Shown: positions 18,228 through 27,282 of the stretch, in pieces
Layout of the letters: each line of letters begins with the position of its first letter
Position numbering within the stretch: position 1 is the stretch's first letter
Assembly (NCBI GenBank): GCA_009773475.1
Contig: WSXV01000003.1
Span: 27,179 to 91,178, forward strand
Direction: 5' to 3'
Origin: Desulfobulbaceae bacterium
GTDB taxonomy: Bacteria; Desulfobacterota; Desulfobulbia; Desulfobulbales; Desulfocapsaceae
Length of the DNA: 64,000 bases
Program-made: the position numbers and the translations under genes
Notes under the pieces: model-generated
The model's database searches: none
What the model was told of the DNA's origin: nothing
The model's input: only the letters and a program-made list of their open reading frames with translations

Positions 18228-19553
18228 ATGAAGATGATGATAAAAAAGACCCTGAAATTAGCAATGATTGCATCCGCCATGGGATGCCTTTTTGGTCCCG
18301 GAATCCCCGGAGCTATGGGTGAGGCCTGGGGAGAGGCAATCTACAAGGGCGTGGCCTTTGATCCGGCCATTGAGGAGAAGTTCCTGGAAGCCATGAAGTA
18401 CCGGGAGTCAGGGGATATGGCCGCTTCCATTGAGATCCTGCAGACGGTTCTTGCCAACCAGCCCATGATCCATCGGGCCCGACTTGAGCTGGCGGTGGCC
18501 TATTACCAGTCCATGCAGTATGAGCAGGCCGTTGCCAATGCCGAGAAGGTGCTTGAAGATCCTGAGACGCCCCCGAATGTCCGGGCCACCATCCTTGCCT
18601 TTCTGGCCCAGGTGAAACAGGAACAGGCCACACCCGTTTCCCGTCATCATTGGAAATTCCCGGTGGAAGTCGGCTATGTTTATGATACCAATGTGAATGT
18701 GGGCCCTAACAGCTCCATTATTGATGGTTTTATCTTTAACCCCAACGACGTGGCCCAGTCCGACTCAGGTATTGTGCTGCAGGCTGGAGTGGAGCATACC
18801 TATCAGACCACCAAGCAGTACCAGATTGGCAAGACGCCGGCCCAACTCCTCTGGCAGAGTGGTTTTAACGCCTATCGCCGGTCCTATTTCAGTGAGACCG
18901 ACAGCACCTTTGATGTGCTGACGGTCCGCACCGGCCCCACCTTGGTAGCCCAGGGAAAATGGAGTGCGAATCTGTCCCTGCAGGATGATTATATTCGTTA
19001 CGGAGATGAGGAGTTGGCGAATTATCTCTATCTGCTGCCCACCTTCACCTATCATGTCACCGACTCCCTGGAGGTGACCACCGATGCGATTGTGTGCAAC
19101 CGGGACTTCACCAATTCGCTCTATGATGGTCGGGACAGCATCTATCTTATGGGGCGAGTGGCAGTCGGGTACACCATGCTTGAAGGGGCGGTCAGTGTTC
19201 AGGGTGGGGTTGATATTTTTGATGAGAATGCCGACGAGAATCAGTGGAGTAATACCGGTACCGACCTTTTCCTGGGCGGGATCTGGAAAGTGCTTGAAAA
19301 TGACCACGTTTTTGCTCAGATCAACTGGATGAATGCCGACTATGATGAGCCTCCCACCGGTTTTACCAGCAGTCGTGATGAGGATCAATGGCGCTATACC
19401 ATCGGCGTCAACCATAAGTTTGAAGGCGGTCCGGAATGGATCAAGGACTGGAAGGCAGAGCTCAAGTTTGTCTATACCGAAAGCGATGCCAATCTTGACC
19501 CCTTTGATTATGACCGCGCCGAGACCTATATGACCATGTCCAAGACCTTTTAA
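18228..19553 (+). CDS. TPR plus outer-membrane beta-barrel protein (Slam/DUF560-like)
   Basis: A 441-residue exported protein with a signal peptide (ends near AMGEA), two or three TPR-like helical repeats at about residues 45-125 (AASIEILQTVLANQP, RARLELAVAYYQSMQYEQAV), and a C-terminal barrel of about 300 residues with alternating aromatic strands and a terminal Phe (MTMSKTF). GYVYDTNVNVGPNS at the barrel start is like surface lipoprotein assembly modifier (DUF560) proteins. Slam proteins move surface lipoproteins to the outer face; the substrate here is unknown. A strong GAGAGAGG precedes the start. It lies 254 bp after the LapG/HD-GYP pair and before two small exported proteins. Confidence 0.75.
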   Translation: MKMMIKKTLKLAMIASAMGCLFGPGIPGAMGEAWGEAIYKGVAFDPAIEEKFLEAMKYRESGDMAASIEILQTVLANQPMIHRARLELAVAYYQSMQYEQAVANAEKVLEDPETPPNVRATILAFLAQVKQEQATPVSRHHWKFPVEVGYVYDTNVNVGPNSSIIDGFIFNPNDVAQSDSGIVLQAGVEHTYQTTKQYQIGKTPAQLLWQSGFNAYRRSYFSETDSTFDVLTVRTGPTLVAQGKWSANLSLQDDYIRYGDEELANYLYLLPTFTYHVTDSLEVTTDAIVCNRDFTNSLYDGRDSIYLMGRVAVGYTMLEGAVSVQGGVDIFDENADENQWSNTGTDLFLGGIWKVLENDHVFAQINWMNADYDEPPTGFTSSRDEDQWRYTIGVNHKFEGGPEWIKDWKAELKFVYTESDANLDPFDYDRAETYMTMSKTF

Positions 19554-19608
19554 ATGAAAGAACGGAACACCGTAATAAAAGTATTCACTTATATAAACAG
19601 GAGGGAAA

Positions 19609-19974
19609 ATGATGAAAATGAAATGGATTCTACGCAGTACCCTGGCAGGACTCATGCTGATGACGGCGGGATCTTTGGCTTTAGCAGAGGAGAAGGATGA
19701 GAAGGATCTTTCTGCGTATCAGTGGGGATACTGGGATAAGATGGTATCGCCCGCCGCCGGCCCGGTAGCACCGGCGGGGGTAACGGTTTCCACACCGCCG
19801 GTGTCGCCGCCACAGCCGACACCGACTCCTCCGGAGCCAGTGCCTCCGCCAGCAGTGACGCCACTGCCGCCAATCCCGGCAATGCCCGGTATGCCGGTCA
19901 TGCCTGGGCCTGCCATGCCTGGGCCTGCCATGCCTAGCATGCCCGCGCCCGCAATGCCTGTGCCTTCTGTCTAG
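19609..19974 (+). CDS. Secreted proline-rich protein
   Basis: A 121-residue protein with a signal peptide (cut near LALA-EE), a short charged region (KDEKDLSAYQWGYWDKM), and then about 75 residues of Pro/Val/Ala/Met repeats, including PTPTPPEPVPPP and repeated PAMPGPAMP units. No enzymatic domain is visible. AGGAGGG sits 7 bases before the start. It lies between the beta-barrel gene and the PEP-CTERM-like gene and could be a cell-wall spanning or surface spacer protein. Confidence 0.7.
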   Translation: MMKMKWILRSTLAGLMLMTAGSLALAEEKDEKDLSAYQWGYWDKMVSPAAGPVAPAGVTVSTPPVSPPQPTPTPPEPVPPPAVTPLPPIPAMPGMPVMPGPAMPGPAMPSMPAPAMPVPSV

Positions 19975-20010
19975 GATGCCCCTAGAACTTTTTTTCTGGA
20001 GAATTATATT

Positions 20011-20778
20011 ATGAAAAACAAAATATTAGCACTTTCTTTCTCTCTTCTGGCATTTTCTTCATCGGAAGCCCTGGCTGTTGAGTATGCTCAAGATGGTCTT
20101 GTTGATGCCTATGCAGATCTTGCCTGGGACGAGTTGGCTGTGACCGGGGTTTCTGCATATACCTGGTCTCATAGTCAGTCCATGGCAAGGACAGCCGATT
20201 ATTGGGATATCACTACGCAGACAACCTGGGTGCAGCAAACTATATTCAATGCTGCCGTGTCTATAGCGGAAAGTAGTGTCTCTGTTGGCGACTATGACGC
20301 GGCAAAAGCTACTGGAGAGACTCAGGCAGCATTCATCTCTTCCCAGAGCACAGCCCAGCTCCTGTCCGGTTCCTATGGGGCATATTCTGCAGAGGCCCGA
20401 GCCATGCATGGACAGACCTATTCCGTGGCTTCAGCAGGAACGGTTACCTTTAGTATTCCTTATTTTCTTGACGTGGATGTTGAAGATAGCAATGGGGATA
20501 ACGCTGAATACGCTTATACTCGGGCCTGGAGCTGGCTCAGGTTGTATAACTCGACGACGACCCAATGGGATCAGGTTGCCGGCACTTATACTGAAGTAAC
20601 ATCAGGTAGCGGGTCTTTGAATATCAGCTACACTGCTGCAGCTGGTTCGTATCTTCTGTTTGAGGCAGGCGCTGATACGCGTGCAGCGATCTTAAACCCC
20701 GTCCCCGTTCCGCCTTCCGTCCTTATGCTGCTCACCGGCTGCACCAGTCTCTTCTTCTTAAAGCGCCGCAAGAGCTAA
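20011..20778 (+). CDS. Exported protein with a PEP-CTERM-like (VPxPP) sorting signal
   Basis: A 255-residue protein with an N-terminal signal peptide (cut near ALAVEYA), a Ser/Thr/Ala-rich middle with many aromatic residues, and a C-terminal tail made of VPVPPS, a hydrophobic segment and the basic end KRRKS. This tail is the pattern of PEP-CTERM/VPLPA-CTERM proteins, which are processed by an exosortase and usually linked to exopolysaccharide and surface structures. No exosortase gene is in the window. There is no further domain I recognise. It ends the surface gene cluster and is followed by a strong terminator. Confidence 0.75.
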   Translation: MKNKILALSFSLLAFSSSEALAVEYAQDGLVDAYADLAWDELAVTGVSAYTWSHSQSMARTADYWDITTQTTWVQQTIFNAAVSIAESSVSVGDYDAAKATGETQAAFISSQSTAQLLSGSYGAYSAEARAMHGQTYSVASAGTVTFSIPYFLDVDVEDSNGDNAEYAYTRAWSWLRLYNSTTTQWDQVAGTYTEVTSGSGSLNISYTAAAGSYLLFEAGADTRAAILNPVPVPPSVLMLLTGCTSLFFLKRRKS

Positions 20779-20802
20779 AAACTGACCTGTTCCGGTTGTC
20801 CG

Positions 20803-20841
20803 CGGGCACCCCTTTTCTACGAAGGGGTGCCCGTTTTTTTT
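20803..20841 (+). terminator. Rho-independent terminator closing the surface cluster
   Basis: A 12-bp perfect stem (20803-20814 with 20822-20833), a seven-base loop and eight T residues. Confidence 0.95.
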
Positions 20842-21155
20842 AGCATTGACTGATGCCGGGCAGGCAACAGGTGATATCTGCAAAAAATGCGGAAAAATAC
20901 TGTACAAAGCAAGAGTTGTTGGGTAATATCTACTGTTTTCTTTTGGACGGGATTCTCTTTGAAGGGGAAGAATCTGAGAAAGATCCCCTGATACAGGGCT
21001 GTCATTCTCTTTGAGATTGGAAGTGTGTTGTTGTGGCAGTTTGTTGATGTAAGTTCATTGAATGAGGAGTCGCAAGGGTTTGCGGGGCCTTATTTTTATT
21101 TTATCTGAGGTTGGTTAAGGCCGCCGAAAAGATTCAGGTGTAGAGGAAAGCAACC
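20842..21155 (+). other. 314-bp gap upstream of the EF-G gene
   Basis: No gene is supported. It presumably carries the promoter of the EF-G gene, but I cannot pick out a convincing -35/-10 pair. AGAGGAAAG at 21142 provides the ribosome binding site. Confidence 0.5.
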
Positions 21156-23240
21156 ATGAGTGTAGATTTAAGTAATGTGCGGAATATCGGGATCAGTGCC
21201 CATATCGATTCAGGAAAAACGACACTGACCGAGCGCATCCTGTTTTATACGGACCGGATTCATGCCATCCATGATGTGCGTGGCAAGGATGGCGTCGGCG
21301 CCAAGATGGATTCCATGGAACTGGAAAGGGAGCGTGGTATCACCATTCAGTCGGCCGCCACCTACTGTAACTGGAAAGGGAAGGACATCAATATCATTGA
21401 CACCCCCGGCCATGTGGATTTTACCATTGAGGTTGAGCGGGCCCTGCGCGTGCTCGACGGCGCAGTCCTGGTCCTTTGCTCGGTGGGCGGCGTACAGTCG
21501 CAGTCCATCACCGTTAATCGGCAGATGACCCGCTACAAGGTTCCCCGCATTGCCTTTATCAATAAGTGTGACCGCACCGGCGCCAATCCCGAGCGAGTGA
21601 CTGCTCAGCTGCAGGAGAAGTTGGGCTTGAATGCCCATATGGTGCAAATTCCCATCGGGCTCGAAAATGATCTGGTGGGGGTCATTGATTTAGTGGCCAT
21701 GAAGGCCCTCTACTTTGATGGTGACAATGGCGAGGTCGTGCGTGAGGATGTGATCCCTGCTGAGTTGCAGGATCAGGCTCAGACCAAGCGAGAGGCGTTG
21801 CTGGAAGCGGTGTCGATGTTCTCCGATGAGTTGATGGAAGTGATGCTGGAAGAAGGTGACATTCATCCCGACCTGATCAAGGATGCAATCCGCAAAGGCA
21901 CCCTGGCACTGGAGTTTACCCCTGTCTTTGTCGGCTCCGCCTACAAGAACAAGGCCGTCCAGCCCATGCTTGACGGGGTGGATGCCTATCTGCCCTGCCC
22001 CACGGATGTTGTTAATATGGCCCTTGATCTCAATAATGAGGAAAAGGAGTTTCCTGTTTCCAATGACCCCGCTGACCCTTTGGTCATGCTCGCCTTCAAG
22101 CTCGAGGATGGCCGTTACGGCCAGTTGACCTACGTGCGAACCTATCAGGGCAAGGTCACCAAGGGCGATACGGTTTTTAACAGCCGCACCGGCAAGAAGG
22201 TTAAGATCGGTCGTCTCTGCCGGATGCACTCGGACGAGATGGAGGATATTGAATTCTGCGGATCCGGCGATATTGTTGCCCTCTTCGGCGTCGACTGCGC
22301 CTCCGGTGATACCTTCACCTCCGGGGAAATCTCCTGCTCCATGAGCTCGATGCACATCCCTGAGCCGGTTATCTCCCTGGCAATCATTCCGGTGGATAAC
22401 AAGGCTCAGATCAACATGTCCAAGGCCCTGAATCGTTTTACCAAGGAAGATCCTACCTTCAAGACCTTTGTTGATCATGAGACCAGCGAGACCATTATTT
22501 CCGGTATGGGTGAGCTGCATCTGGAGGTGTATGTGGAGCGGATGAAGCGTGAATATAACGCCGAGGTGACCGTGGGTGCGCCCCAGGTTGCCTACCGCGA
22601 GACCATTACCGCCCGGGCCGAGTTTAATTATACCCACAAGAAACAGACTGGTGGTTCCGGTCAGTTCGGCCGTGTCGCCGGCTACATGGAGCCCCTGGAA
22701 GAGGGCGAGTATGAGTTTGTTGATTCCATCGTGGGCGGGGTTATCCCGCGCGAGTTTATTTCATCCTGTGACAAAGGCTTTCAAAAGAGTCTGGTCAAGG
22801 GTGCGCTCTGCGGCTCTGTGGTCACCGGTGTTCGCTGCGTGATCAACGATGGCGCCTACCACAATGTGGATTCCTCGGATGTGGCCTTCCAGTTGGCCGC
22901 CATTGGAGCCTTCAAGGATGGCTACATGAAGGCCAAACCGGTGATCATGGAGCCGATTATGAAGGTATCGGTGGAAGGTCCCACCGAATTTCAGGGATCA
23001 ATCATGGGCAGCATCAACCAGCGTCGCGGCATGATTATCGGCACCATGGAAGAGGGCCAATATACCGTAGTTGAAGCCGATGTGCCGCTTTCTGAGATGT
23101 TTGGATATTCCACCATTCTCCGCTCTCTGACCCAGGGCAAGGCCGAGTTCACCATGGAGTTTTCTGCCTTCAAGCAGGTTCCCAAGTTGGTGAATGACGA
23201 GTTGATCAAGAAGTATCAGAGCGAAAGGAAGAACGGATAA
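21156..23240 (+). CDS. fusA: Translation elongation factor G, mitochondrial/spd EF-G1 type
   Basis: A 694-residue five-domain translational GTPase. G-domain motifs are AHIDSGKTT, the switch [11 protein letters not shown] and NKCDR. The switch I region reads [28 protein letters not shown], which is the wording of mitochondrial EF-G1 and of the spd EF-G1 group in spirochaetes, planctomycetes and Desulfobacterota, and differs from the canonical str-operon EF-G. Domain IV includes [28 protein letters not shown]. In organisms with two spd factors, EF-G1 does translocation and EF-G2 ribosome recycling. It stands alone and is not flanked by rpsL, rpsG or tuf. Confidence 0.93.
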   Translation: MSVDLSNVRNIGISAHIDSGKTTLTERILFYTDRIHAIHDVRGKDGVGAKMDSMELERERGITIQSAATYCNWKGKDINIIDTPGHVDFTIEVERALRVLDGAVLVLCSVGGVQSQSITVNRQMTRYKVPRIAFINKCDRTGANPERVTAQLQEKLGLNAHMVQIPIGLENDLVGVIDLVAMKALYFDGDNGEVVREDVIPAELQDQAQTKREALLEAVSMFSDELMEVMLEEGDIHPDLIKDAIRKGTLALEFTPVFVGSAYKNKAVQPMLDGVDAYLPCPTDVVNMALDLNNEEKEFPVSNDPADPLVMLAFKLEDGRYGQLTYVRTYQGKVTKGDTVFNSRTGKKVKIGRLCRMHSDEMEDIEFCGSGDIVALFGVDCASGDTFTSGEISCSMSSMHIPEPVISLAIIPVDNKAQINMSKALNRFTKEDPTFKTFVDHETSETIISGMGELHLEVYVERMKREYNAEVTVGAPQVAYRETITARAEFNYTHKKQTGGSGQFGRVAGYMEPLEEGEYEFVDSIVGGVIPREFISSCDKGFQKSLVKGALCGSVVTGVRCVINDGAYHNVDSSDVAFQLAAIGAFKDGYMKAKPVIMEPIMKVSVEGPTEFQGSIMGSINQRRGMIIGTMEEGQYTVVEADVPLSEMFGYSTILRSLTQGKAEFTMEFSAFKQVPKLVNDELIKKYQSERKNG

Positions 23241-23372
23241 TCCGGGATCAAGTTGAACGATCGTTTGATAAGGTTCTCGCTATAATAACGACCAGTTACG
23301 GGTATGATTCCATACCTCGCGGATCGTCCCTTTATGGACGAGCAAATGAATAGATAAAAGAGGGCCATGGCT

Positions 23373-24080
23373 ATGGGAAAAAAAAATCTGGTAATGAATA
23401 ATCCGTTGCGAATTTTAGGGCTTGAGAAAAAAGTACAGGACAAAGACGCCAGCATGGGTCTGGTTATGTCCCGTCCAGGTCTCGGCAAGACTGCCATTCT
23501 GGTGCAGATTGCACTGGATTCAATGCTCTGGGGTGACAAGGTATTGCATGTCTCCATCGGTGAGAGCTTTGATAAGACCAGGGCTTGGTATGACGACATT
23601 CTTGCGCTCATGGGTTCCACCGAGAAAGCGGATAGCTTTCAGACCACCGTCGCCGAGATCCTGCCCAACCGGATGATCATGACCTTCAAGGAGACCGGAT
23701 TTTCTCCGATTAAGCTTGAAGAACGATTGGGAGATCTGGTGCAGCAGAATATCTACAAGCCGGTGTGCCTGATCATTGATGGGTATGATTTCCAGGCCGG
23801 TACTCATAAGGATCTGGAAGAGTTCAAGGCCTTTATGGTTCGGAATGGTGTGAAGATGATCTGGTTTTCAGCGACCACCCATCGTGAAGATGAACGCAAA
23901 AGTGCAGCCGGCGTTCCTGCCCCCTGTCATGAGATTGATGACCTCTTTGATGCGGTTTTAATGATTGCGCCCAAGGATGATGCCGTGGATCTGAAGATTC
24001 TGAAATGCAATGGCTGCTCAGTTGACGCCGGCACCTCACTGATCCTTGATCCTTCCACCATGCTGATCCAGAAGGCATAG
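23373..24080 (+). CDS. RecA/KaiC-like P-loop ATPase of unknown role
   Basis: A 235-residue protein with a Walker A motif SRPGLGKTAI (near residue 35), a Walker B strand VCLIIDGYDF (near 130) and the fold order of RecA/KaiC-like ATPases. It lacks the partner-binding and DNA-binding parts of RadA, DnaB or KaiC. Two ATGs are possible; AGAGGG (23359-23364) is 2 bases from 23367 and 8 bases from 23373, so 23373 is preferred. Proteins of this size and layout occur in Desulfobacterota, usually called cytoplasmic protein or AAA family ATPase. It stands alone between EF-G and hisA and has its own terminator. Confidence 0.7.
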   Translation: MGKKNLVMNNPLRILGLEKKVQDKDASMGLVMSRPGLGKTAILVQIALDSMLWGDKVLHVSIGESFDKTRAWYDDILALMGSTEKADSFQTTVAEILPNRMIMTFKETGFSPIKLEERLGDLVQQNIYKPVCLIIDGYDFQAGTHKDLEEFKAFMVRNGVKMIWFSATTHREDERKSAAGVPAPCHEIDDLFDAVLMIAPKDDAVDLKILKCNGCSVDAGTSLILDPSTMLIQKA

Positions 24081-24166
24081 GCGGGAGAGTATCGGGTAAC
24101 GATGCTCTCCTCAGAAGGACTGTCTTTCATGTTTGACAGCATGTTCTGCGATCCAAAGTAACAAAA

Positions 24167-24201
24167 ACGGGTATCTCCATATGTGAGATACCCGTTTTTT
24201 T
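24167..24201 (+). terminator. Rho-independent terminator after the P-loop ATPase gene
   Basis: An 11-bp stem ACGGGTATCTC / GAGATACCCGT with a seven-base loop and a run of seven T residues. It ends about 25 bases before the hisA start, so hisA must use a promoter in or before this hairpin, or read-through. Confidence 0.93.
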
Positions 24202-24225
24202 ATTGAGAGAAGGGAGGTTAACAGG

Positions 24226-24996
24226 ATGAAATTTCGGCCTTGTATTGATCTGCACGATGGAAAGGTGAAACAGATTGTCGGTTCCACCTTGAATGATGCC
24301 CAGCCTGAACAACTGAAAACCAATTTTACCGCCATCCATCCTGCATCCTGGTATGCAGAACTGTATCGCCGGGACGATCTGACCGGAGGCCATATCATCA
24401 AGCTGGGCCCAGGCAATGATGACGCAGCCCTTGCGGCGCTGTCCGCCTGGCCGGGCGGAATGCAGATCGGTGGCGGCATCTCGGCCGACAATGGGGCCTG
24501 GTGGCTGGATCGTGGGGCTTCCCATGTTATTGTGACCTCCGCTGTCTTCCGCAATGGGATGATCGATGAGGCCCGGTTGCGGGAGTTGGTGCAGGCGGTG
24601 GGGCCGGACCGGCTGGTGCTTGATTTGAGCTGCCGCAGGCGAGGGAACGACTATTATATCGTTACCGATCGTTGGCAGCGTTTTACCCAGGTGGTGATCA
24701 GTGAGCAGGTTCTCGCCCATCTGGCGAAAGATTGCGCCGAGTTCCTGGTCCATGCCGCCGATGTGGAAGGGCAGTGTCAGGGCATTGAGTCAGGGGTGAT
24801 TGAGAAGCTGGCCGCATGGTCCCCTATCCCCGTAACCTATGCGGGTGGGGTGCGAAACCTTGCCGACCTGGAACTGATTCGGAGTCTGGGGAAGGGGAGA
24901 GTCGATGCCACCGTGGGCAGCGCCCTTGATATCTTTGGCGGCAGCGGGATGACCTATGTTGATGCCGTGCGTTTTCATGACGCAGAAAAGTCCTGA
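24226..24996 (+). CDS. hisA: ProFAR isomerase HisA, eukaryote (HIS6) type
   Basis: A 256-residue (beta/alpha)8 isomerase of histidine synthesis, which converts ProFAR to PRFAR. It opens FRPCIDLHDGKVKQIVGSTL and contains HIIKLGPGNDDAALAAL, QIGGGI, VLDLSCRRRG and YAGGVRNLADLELI. This wording is that of yeast and plant HIS6 enzymes and not of standard bacterial HisA, whose N-terminus usually reads IPAIDLKDGxCVRLxxG. AGGGAGG precedes the ATG. No other his gene is adjacent, so it is separated from the usual his operon. Confidence 0.88.
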   Translation: MKFRPCIDLHDGKVKQIVGSTLNDAQPEQLKTNFTAIHPASWYAELYRRDDLTGGHIIKLGPGNDDAALAALSAWPGGMQIGGGISADNGAWWLDRGASHVIVTSAVFRNGMIDEARLRELVQAVGPDRLVLDLSCRRRGNDYYIVTDRWQRFTQVVISEQVLAHLAKDCAEFLVHAADVEGQCQGIESGVIEKLAAWSPIPVTYAGGVRNLADLELIRSLGKGRVDATVGSALDIFGGSGMTYVDAVRFHDAEKS

Positions 24997-25002
24997 TCCC
25001 CG

Positions 25003-25209
25003 ATGGAAAAGGATTTAATAAACCAACCTACGCTGGCAACGGATGAAACTGGGTCTGCAACTCTGGTTGAGCTGAAGATTCAGATTCCACCAGAATTGTA
25101 CGTCGCCTATCAGCGCTGTTCGTGGGCCATTGTCCATGAAACCGGCCGGCAGCCGCTGGCGGTGATGGAGGAGATGGTGCGGGACTTTCTGGTAAAACAT
25201 GGATGTTAA
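25003..25209 (+). CDS. Small conserved-looking protein of unknown function
   Basis: A 68-residue protein that starts six bases after hisA and probably shares its transcript. It reads like a small soluble helical protein (QIPPELYVAYQRCSWAIVHE, AVMEEMVRDFLVKHGC). Its C-terminal half has the look of a ribbon-helix-helix or CopG-like protein, but I cannot prove this. No strong ribosome binding site is present, so it may depend on coupling with hisA. Confidence 0.55.
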   Translation: MEKDLINQPTLATDETGSATLVELKIQIPPELYVAYQRCSWAIVHETGRQPLAVMEEMVRDFLVKHGC

Positions 25210-25406
25210 ACCCTTTCTTCGGGACGATGGAACTAGCAATCGACATTTATACGCTGGTCGCCAGCGCCATTCTTTTTGTTTCCTCCCCTTTTGTTTACTT
25301 GACCTCGCCTTCGACTTTGGCTATTATTGTCAATAAATAATTGTTTTTATTGCTTAATTGACTGATATTTAGCTGATATTAATCTATTTCTTGAGGATTC
25401 TTCGTT

Positions 25407-26267
25407 GTGGAGTTTGAACGGGCAGACCAACGAAAAAAGATAGAGCGATTTATCCAGAAGATGCCAAGCCTGTCCACCACAGTTGGCAAGGTCCTGGAGA
25501 TCTGCAGTCGTACCGACGCCTCACCTAATGAGTTGAATAAGGTCATCTCCCTTGACCCTGTTTTGACCGGCCAGGTGTTGAAGCTGATCAACTCGGCCTA
25601 TTATTCATTGATGAACAAGATCACCTCGCTGACCCGTGCCATTACCATGCTTGGGATGAATACGGTCAAGAATATGGCGCTCAGCACCGCCATTATCCAA
25701 TCCGTTGCCGGTTCCAATAAATCAAAAGCCTTGCCCACCACCCGTTTCTGGGTTCATTCCATTGGGGTGGGGGTGAGCGCCAAGTTGCTGGCAATCGCCA
25801 GGGGTGTCCCCATTCAGGAGCGGGAAGAGTTTTTTATTGCCGGTCTACTCCATGATATCGGCAAGGTTCCTTTCGGGGATGAGTATAGTCAGGTACTTTC
25901 CATTGCCGGTCAGGAACAGCGGCCGCTGGTGGATGTGGAGCGTGAGTTTCTGGGGATTGATCATCAGGAGGTCGGGGAGTTGATAGCGGCGAAGTGGAAG
26001 TTGAGTCGTGCCATGACCAGTTGTATCGGGTATCATCATGATATTGAACTGGCCGAAGAAGATGACCGATCGCTGGTCGCCATTGTCGCCCTGGCCAATC
26101 TGTATGTCAATATTCACGATATCGGGTTTGCGGGAGATCTTTTTCCCGAATATGCCAACGCGGATATGCTGCTGTCGTTTGCTGGTCTGGAATGGTCGGA
26201 TTTTACAGCCATCAGCAGCAAAGTTGAGGAAGAGATTCAAAAGGCCCAGATTTTCTTACAGGTGTAA
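25407..26267 (+). CDS. HDOD domain protein
   Basis: A 286-residue protein consisting almost wholly of an HDOD domain: LPSLSTTVGKVLEI-type start (KMPSLSTTVGKVLEICSR), LINSAYYSL, AITMLGMNTVKNMAL, and the HD-like AGLLHDIGKVPF with later YHHD. HDOD proteins act as signalling scaffolds or regulators and are often tied to second-messenger or chemotaxis control; the ligand is not known here. Most HDOD proteins lack an intact HD pair, so the intact LLHDIGK is worth noting. The start is GTG 25407 with TTGAGGA upstream. The MBL gene follows three bases after its stop. Confidence 0.85.
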   Translation: MEFERADQRKKIERFIQKMPSLSTTVGKVLEICSRTDASPNELNKVISLDPVLTGQVLKLINSAYYSLMNKITSLTRAITMLGMNTVKNMALSTAIIQSVAGSNKSKALPTTRFWVHSIGVGVSAKLLAIARGVPIQEREEFFIAGLLHDIGKVPFGDEYSQVLSIAGQEQRPLVDVEREFLGIDHQEVGELIAAKWKLSRAMTSCIGYHHDIELAEEDDRSLVAIVALANLYVNIHDIGFAGDLFPEYANADMLLSFAGLEWSDFTAISSKVEEEIQKAQIFLQV

Positions 26268-26270
26268 AGA

Positions 26271-27191
26271 ATGATGAATGTGCGCTTTTGGGGAGTGCGG
26301 GGCTCGATTCCCTGTCCCGGGCCTTTGACCCAGAAATATGGGGGCAACGGTGCCTGCCTTGAGCTGCGGGTAGGGGATACAGAACGGTTAGTGATCATCG
26401 ATGCTGGCTCCGGAATCAGGCAGCTGGGCAATTTTTTGATGCAGCATGATCTGCCGAAAGGGCCGATCCAGGCCGAGATCTTTCTTTCTCACACCCATTG
26501 GGATCATATCATGGGGTTTCCCTTTTTTGTTCCCATTTATGTGCCCGGCAGCCACTTGAAGGTATACGGCCCGGTCTCGTTTGAGGATGAGACCCTGGAG
26601 GAGGTGGTGGGGGGACAGATGAAATATCGTTATTTCCCGGTCAATATGGGTGAACTGCGCTCATCCATTGAGTACATCCGCCTACGGGAAGAGACTGGGC
26701 GGGACCATGGGGACGGGCTCCTGGTGACCACCAAGTTTTTGAATCATCCCATCACCGCTCTTGGCTATCGTTTTGAGTATCAGGGGAAATCCTTCTGTAC
26801 CTGTTATGATTTTGAACCGTTTCGAAATCTGTTTATCACCGATCCTGAGCACCCTGATTATGATGAGGCGATGGCGGTGGAAGGGGAGGAGGTGGCCCGT
26901 GAACAGAATCAGGCCATGGAGGATTTTTTTGCCGGCGCTGACCTTTTGGTACACGACAGCCAGTACACCGATACGGAGATGAAAAGCCGCATGGGCTGGG
27001 GCCATTCCAGCTGTGAGTATGCCATTGCTGCCGCCAGCCGGGCCGGGGTAAAACGACTGGCCCTGTTTCATCATGACCCCGATCGCACCGATGAGCAGAT
27101 CGATGCCATGGCAGCCAGCTATTGTGTACCGGGCAGCGCCGGAGAGATGGAGGTCTTTTTCGCCAGAGAAGGGCAGGTGGTGGAGCTGTGA
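26271..27191 (+). CDS. MBL-fold metallohydrolase
   Basis: A 306-residue metallo-beta-lactamase-fold protein with the HxHxDH metal motif as SHTHWDHIMGFPFF and further ligands in LLVHDSQYTDTEM and RLALFHHDPDRTD. The opening MNVRFWGVRGSIPCPGP is typical of a group related to phosphodiesterases and often found with receiver or HDOD proteins. It is tightly linked to the HDOD gene (three-base gap), so the two probably share a pathway. The substrate is unknown; a cyclic nucleotide is a reasonable guess. Confidence 0.82.
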   Translation: MMNVRFWGVRGSIPCPGPLTQKYGGNGACLELRVGDTERLVIIDAGSGIRQLGNFLMQHDLPKGPIQAEIFLSHTHWDHIMGFPFFVPIYVPGSHLKVYGPVSFEDETLEEVVGGQMKYRYFPVNMGELRSSIEYIRLREETGRDHGDGLLVTTKFLNHPITALGYRFEYQGKSFCTCYDFEPFRNLFITDPEHPDYDEAMAVEGEEVAREQNQAMEDFFAGADLLVHDSQYTDTEMKSRMGWGHSSCEYAIAAASRAGVKRLALFHHDPDRTDEQIDAMAASYCVPGSAGEMEVFFAREGQVVEL

Positions 27192-27282
27192 TGGGCTGTC
27201 TCGTGGCAAATGGGTGTGAGGCGAAAATGGATTGGTTCAGGGGGATTTTGCTGGTTGAATCTTTTTCTCAGCAGAGGCTGCC

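Noticed and set aside
20011..20778. The sorted surface protein as the substrate of LapG
   Set aside because: LapG substrates are very large adhesins with RTX repeats and an Ala-Ala site near the N-terminus; this protein is 255 residues with no such repeats.
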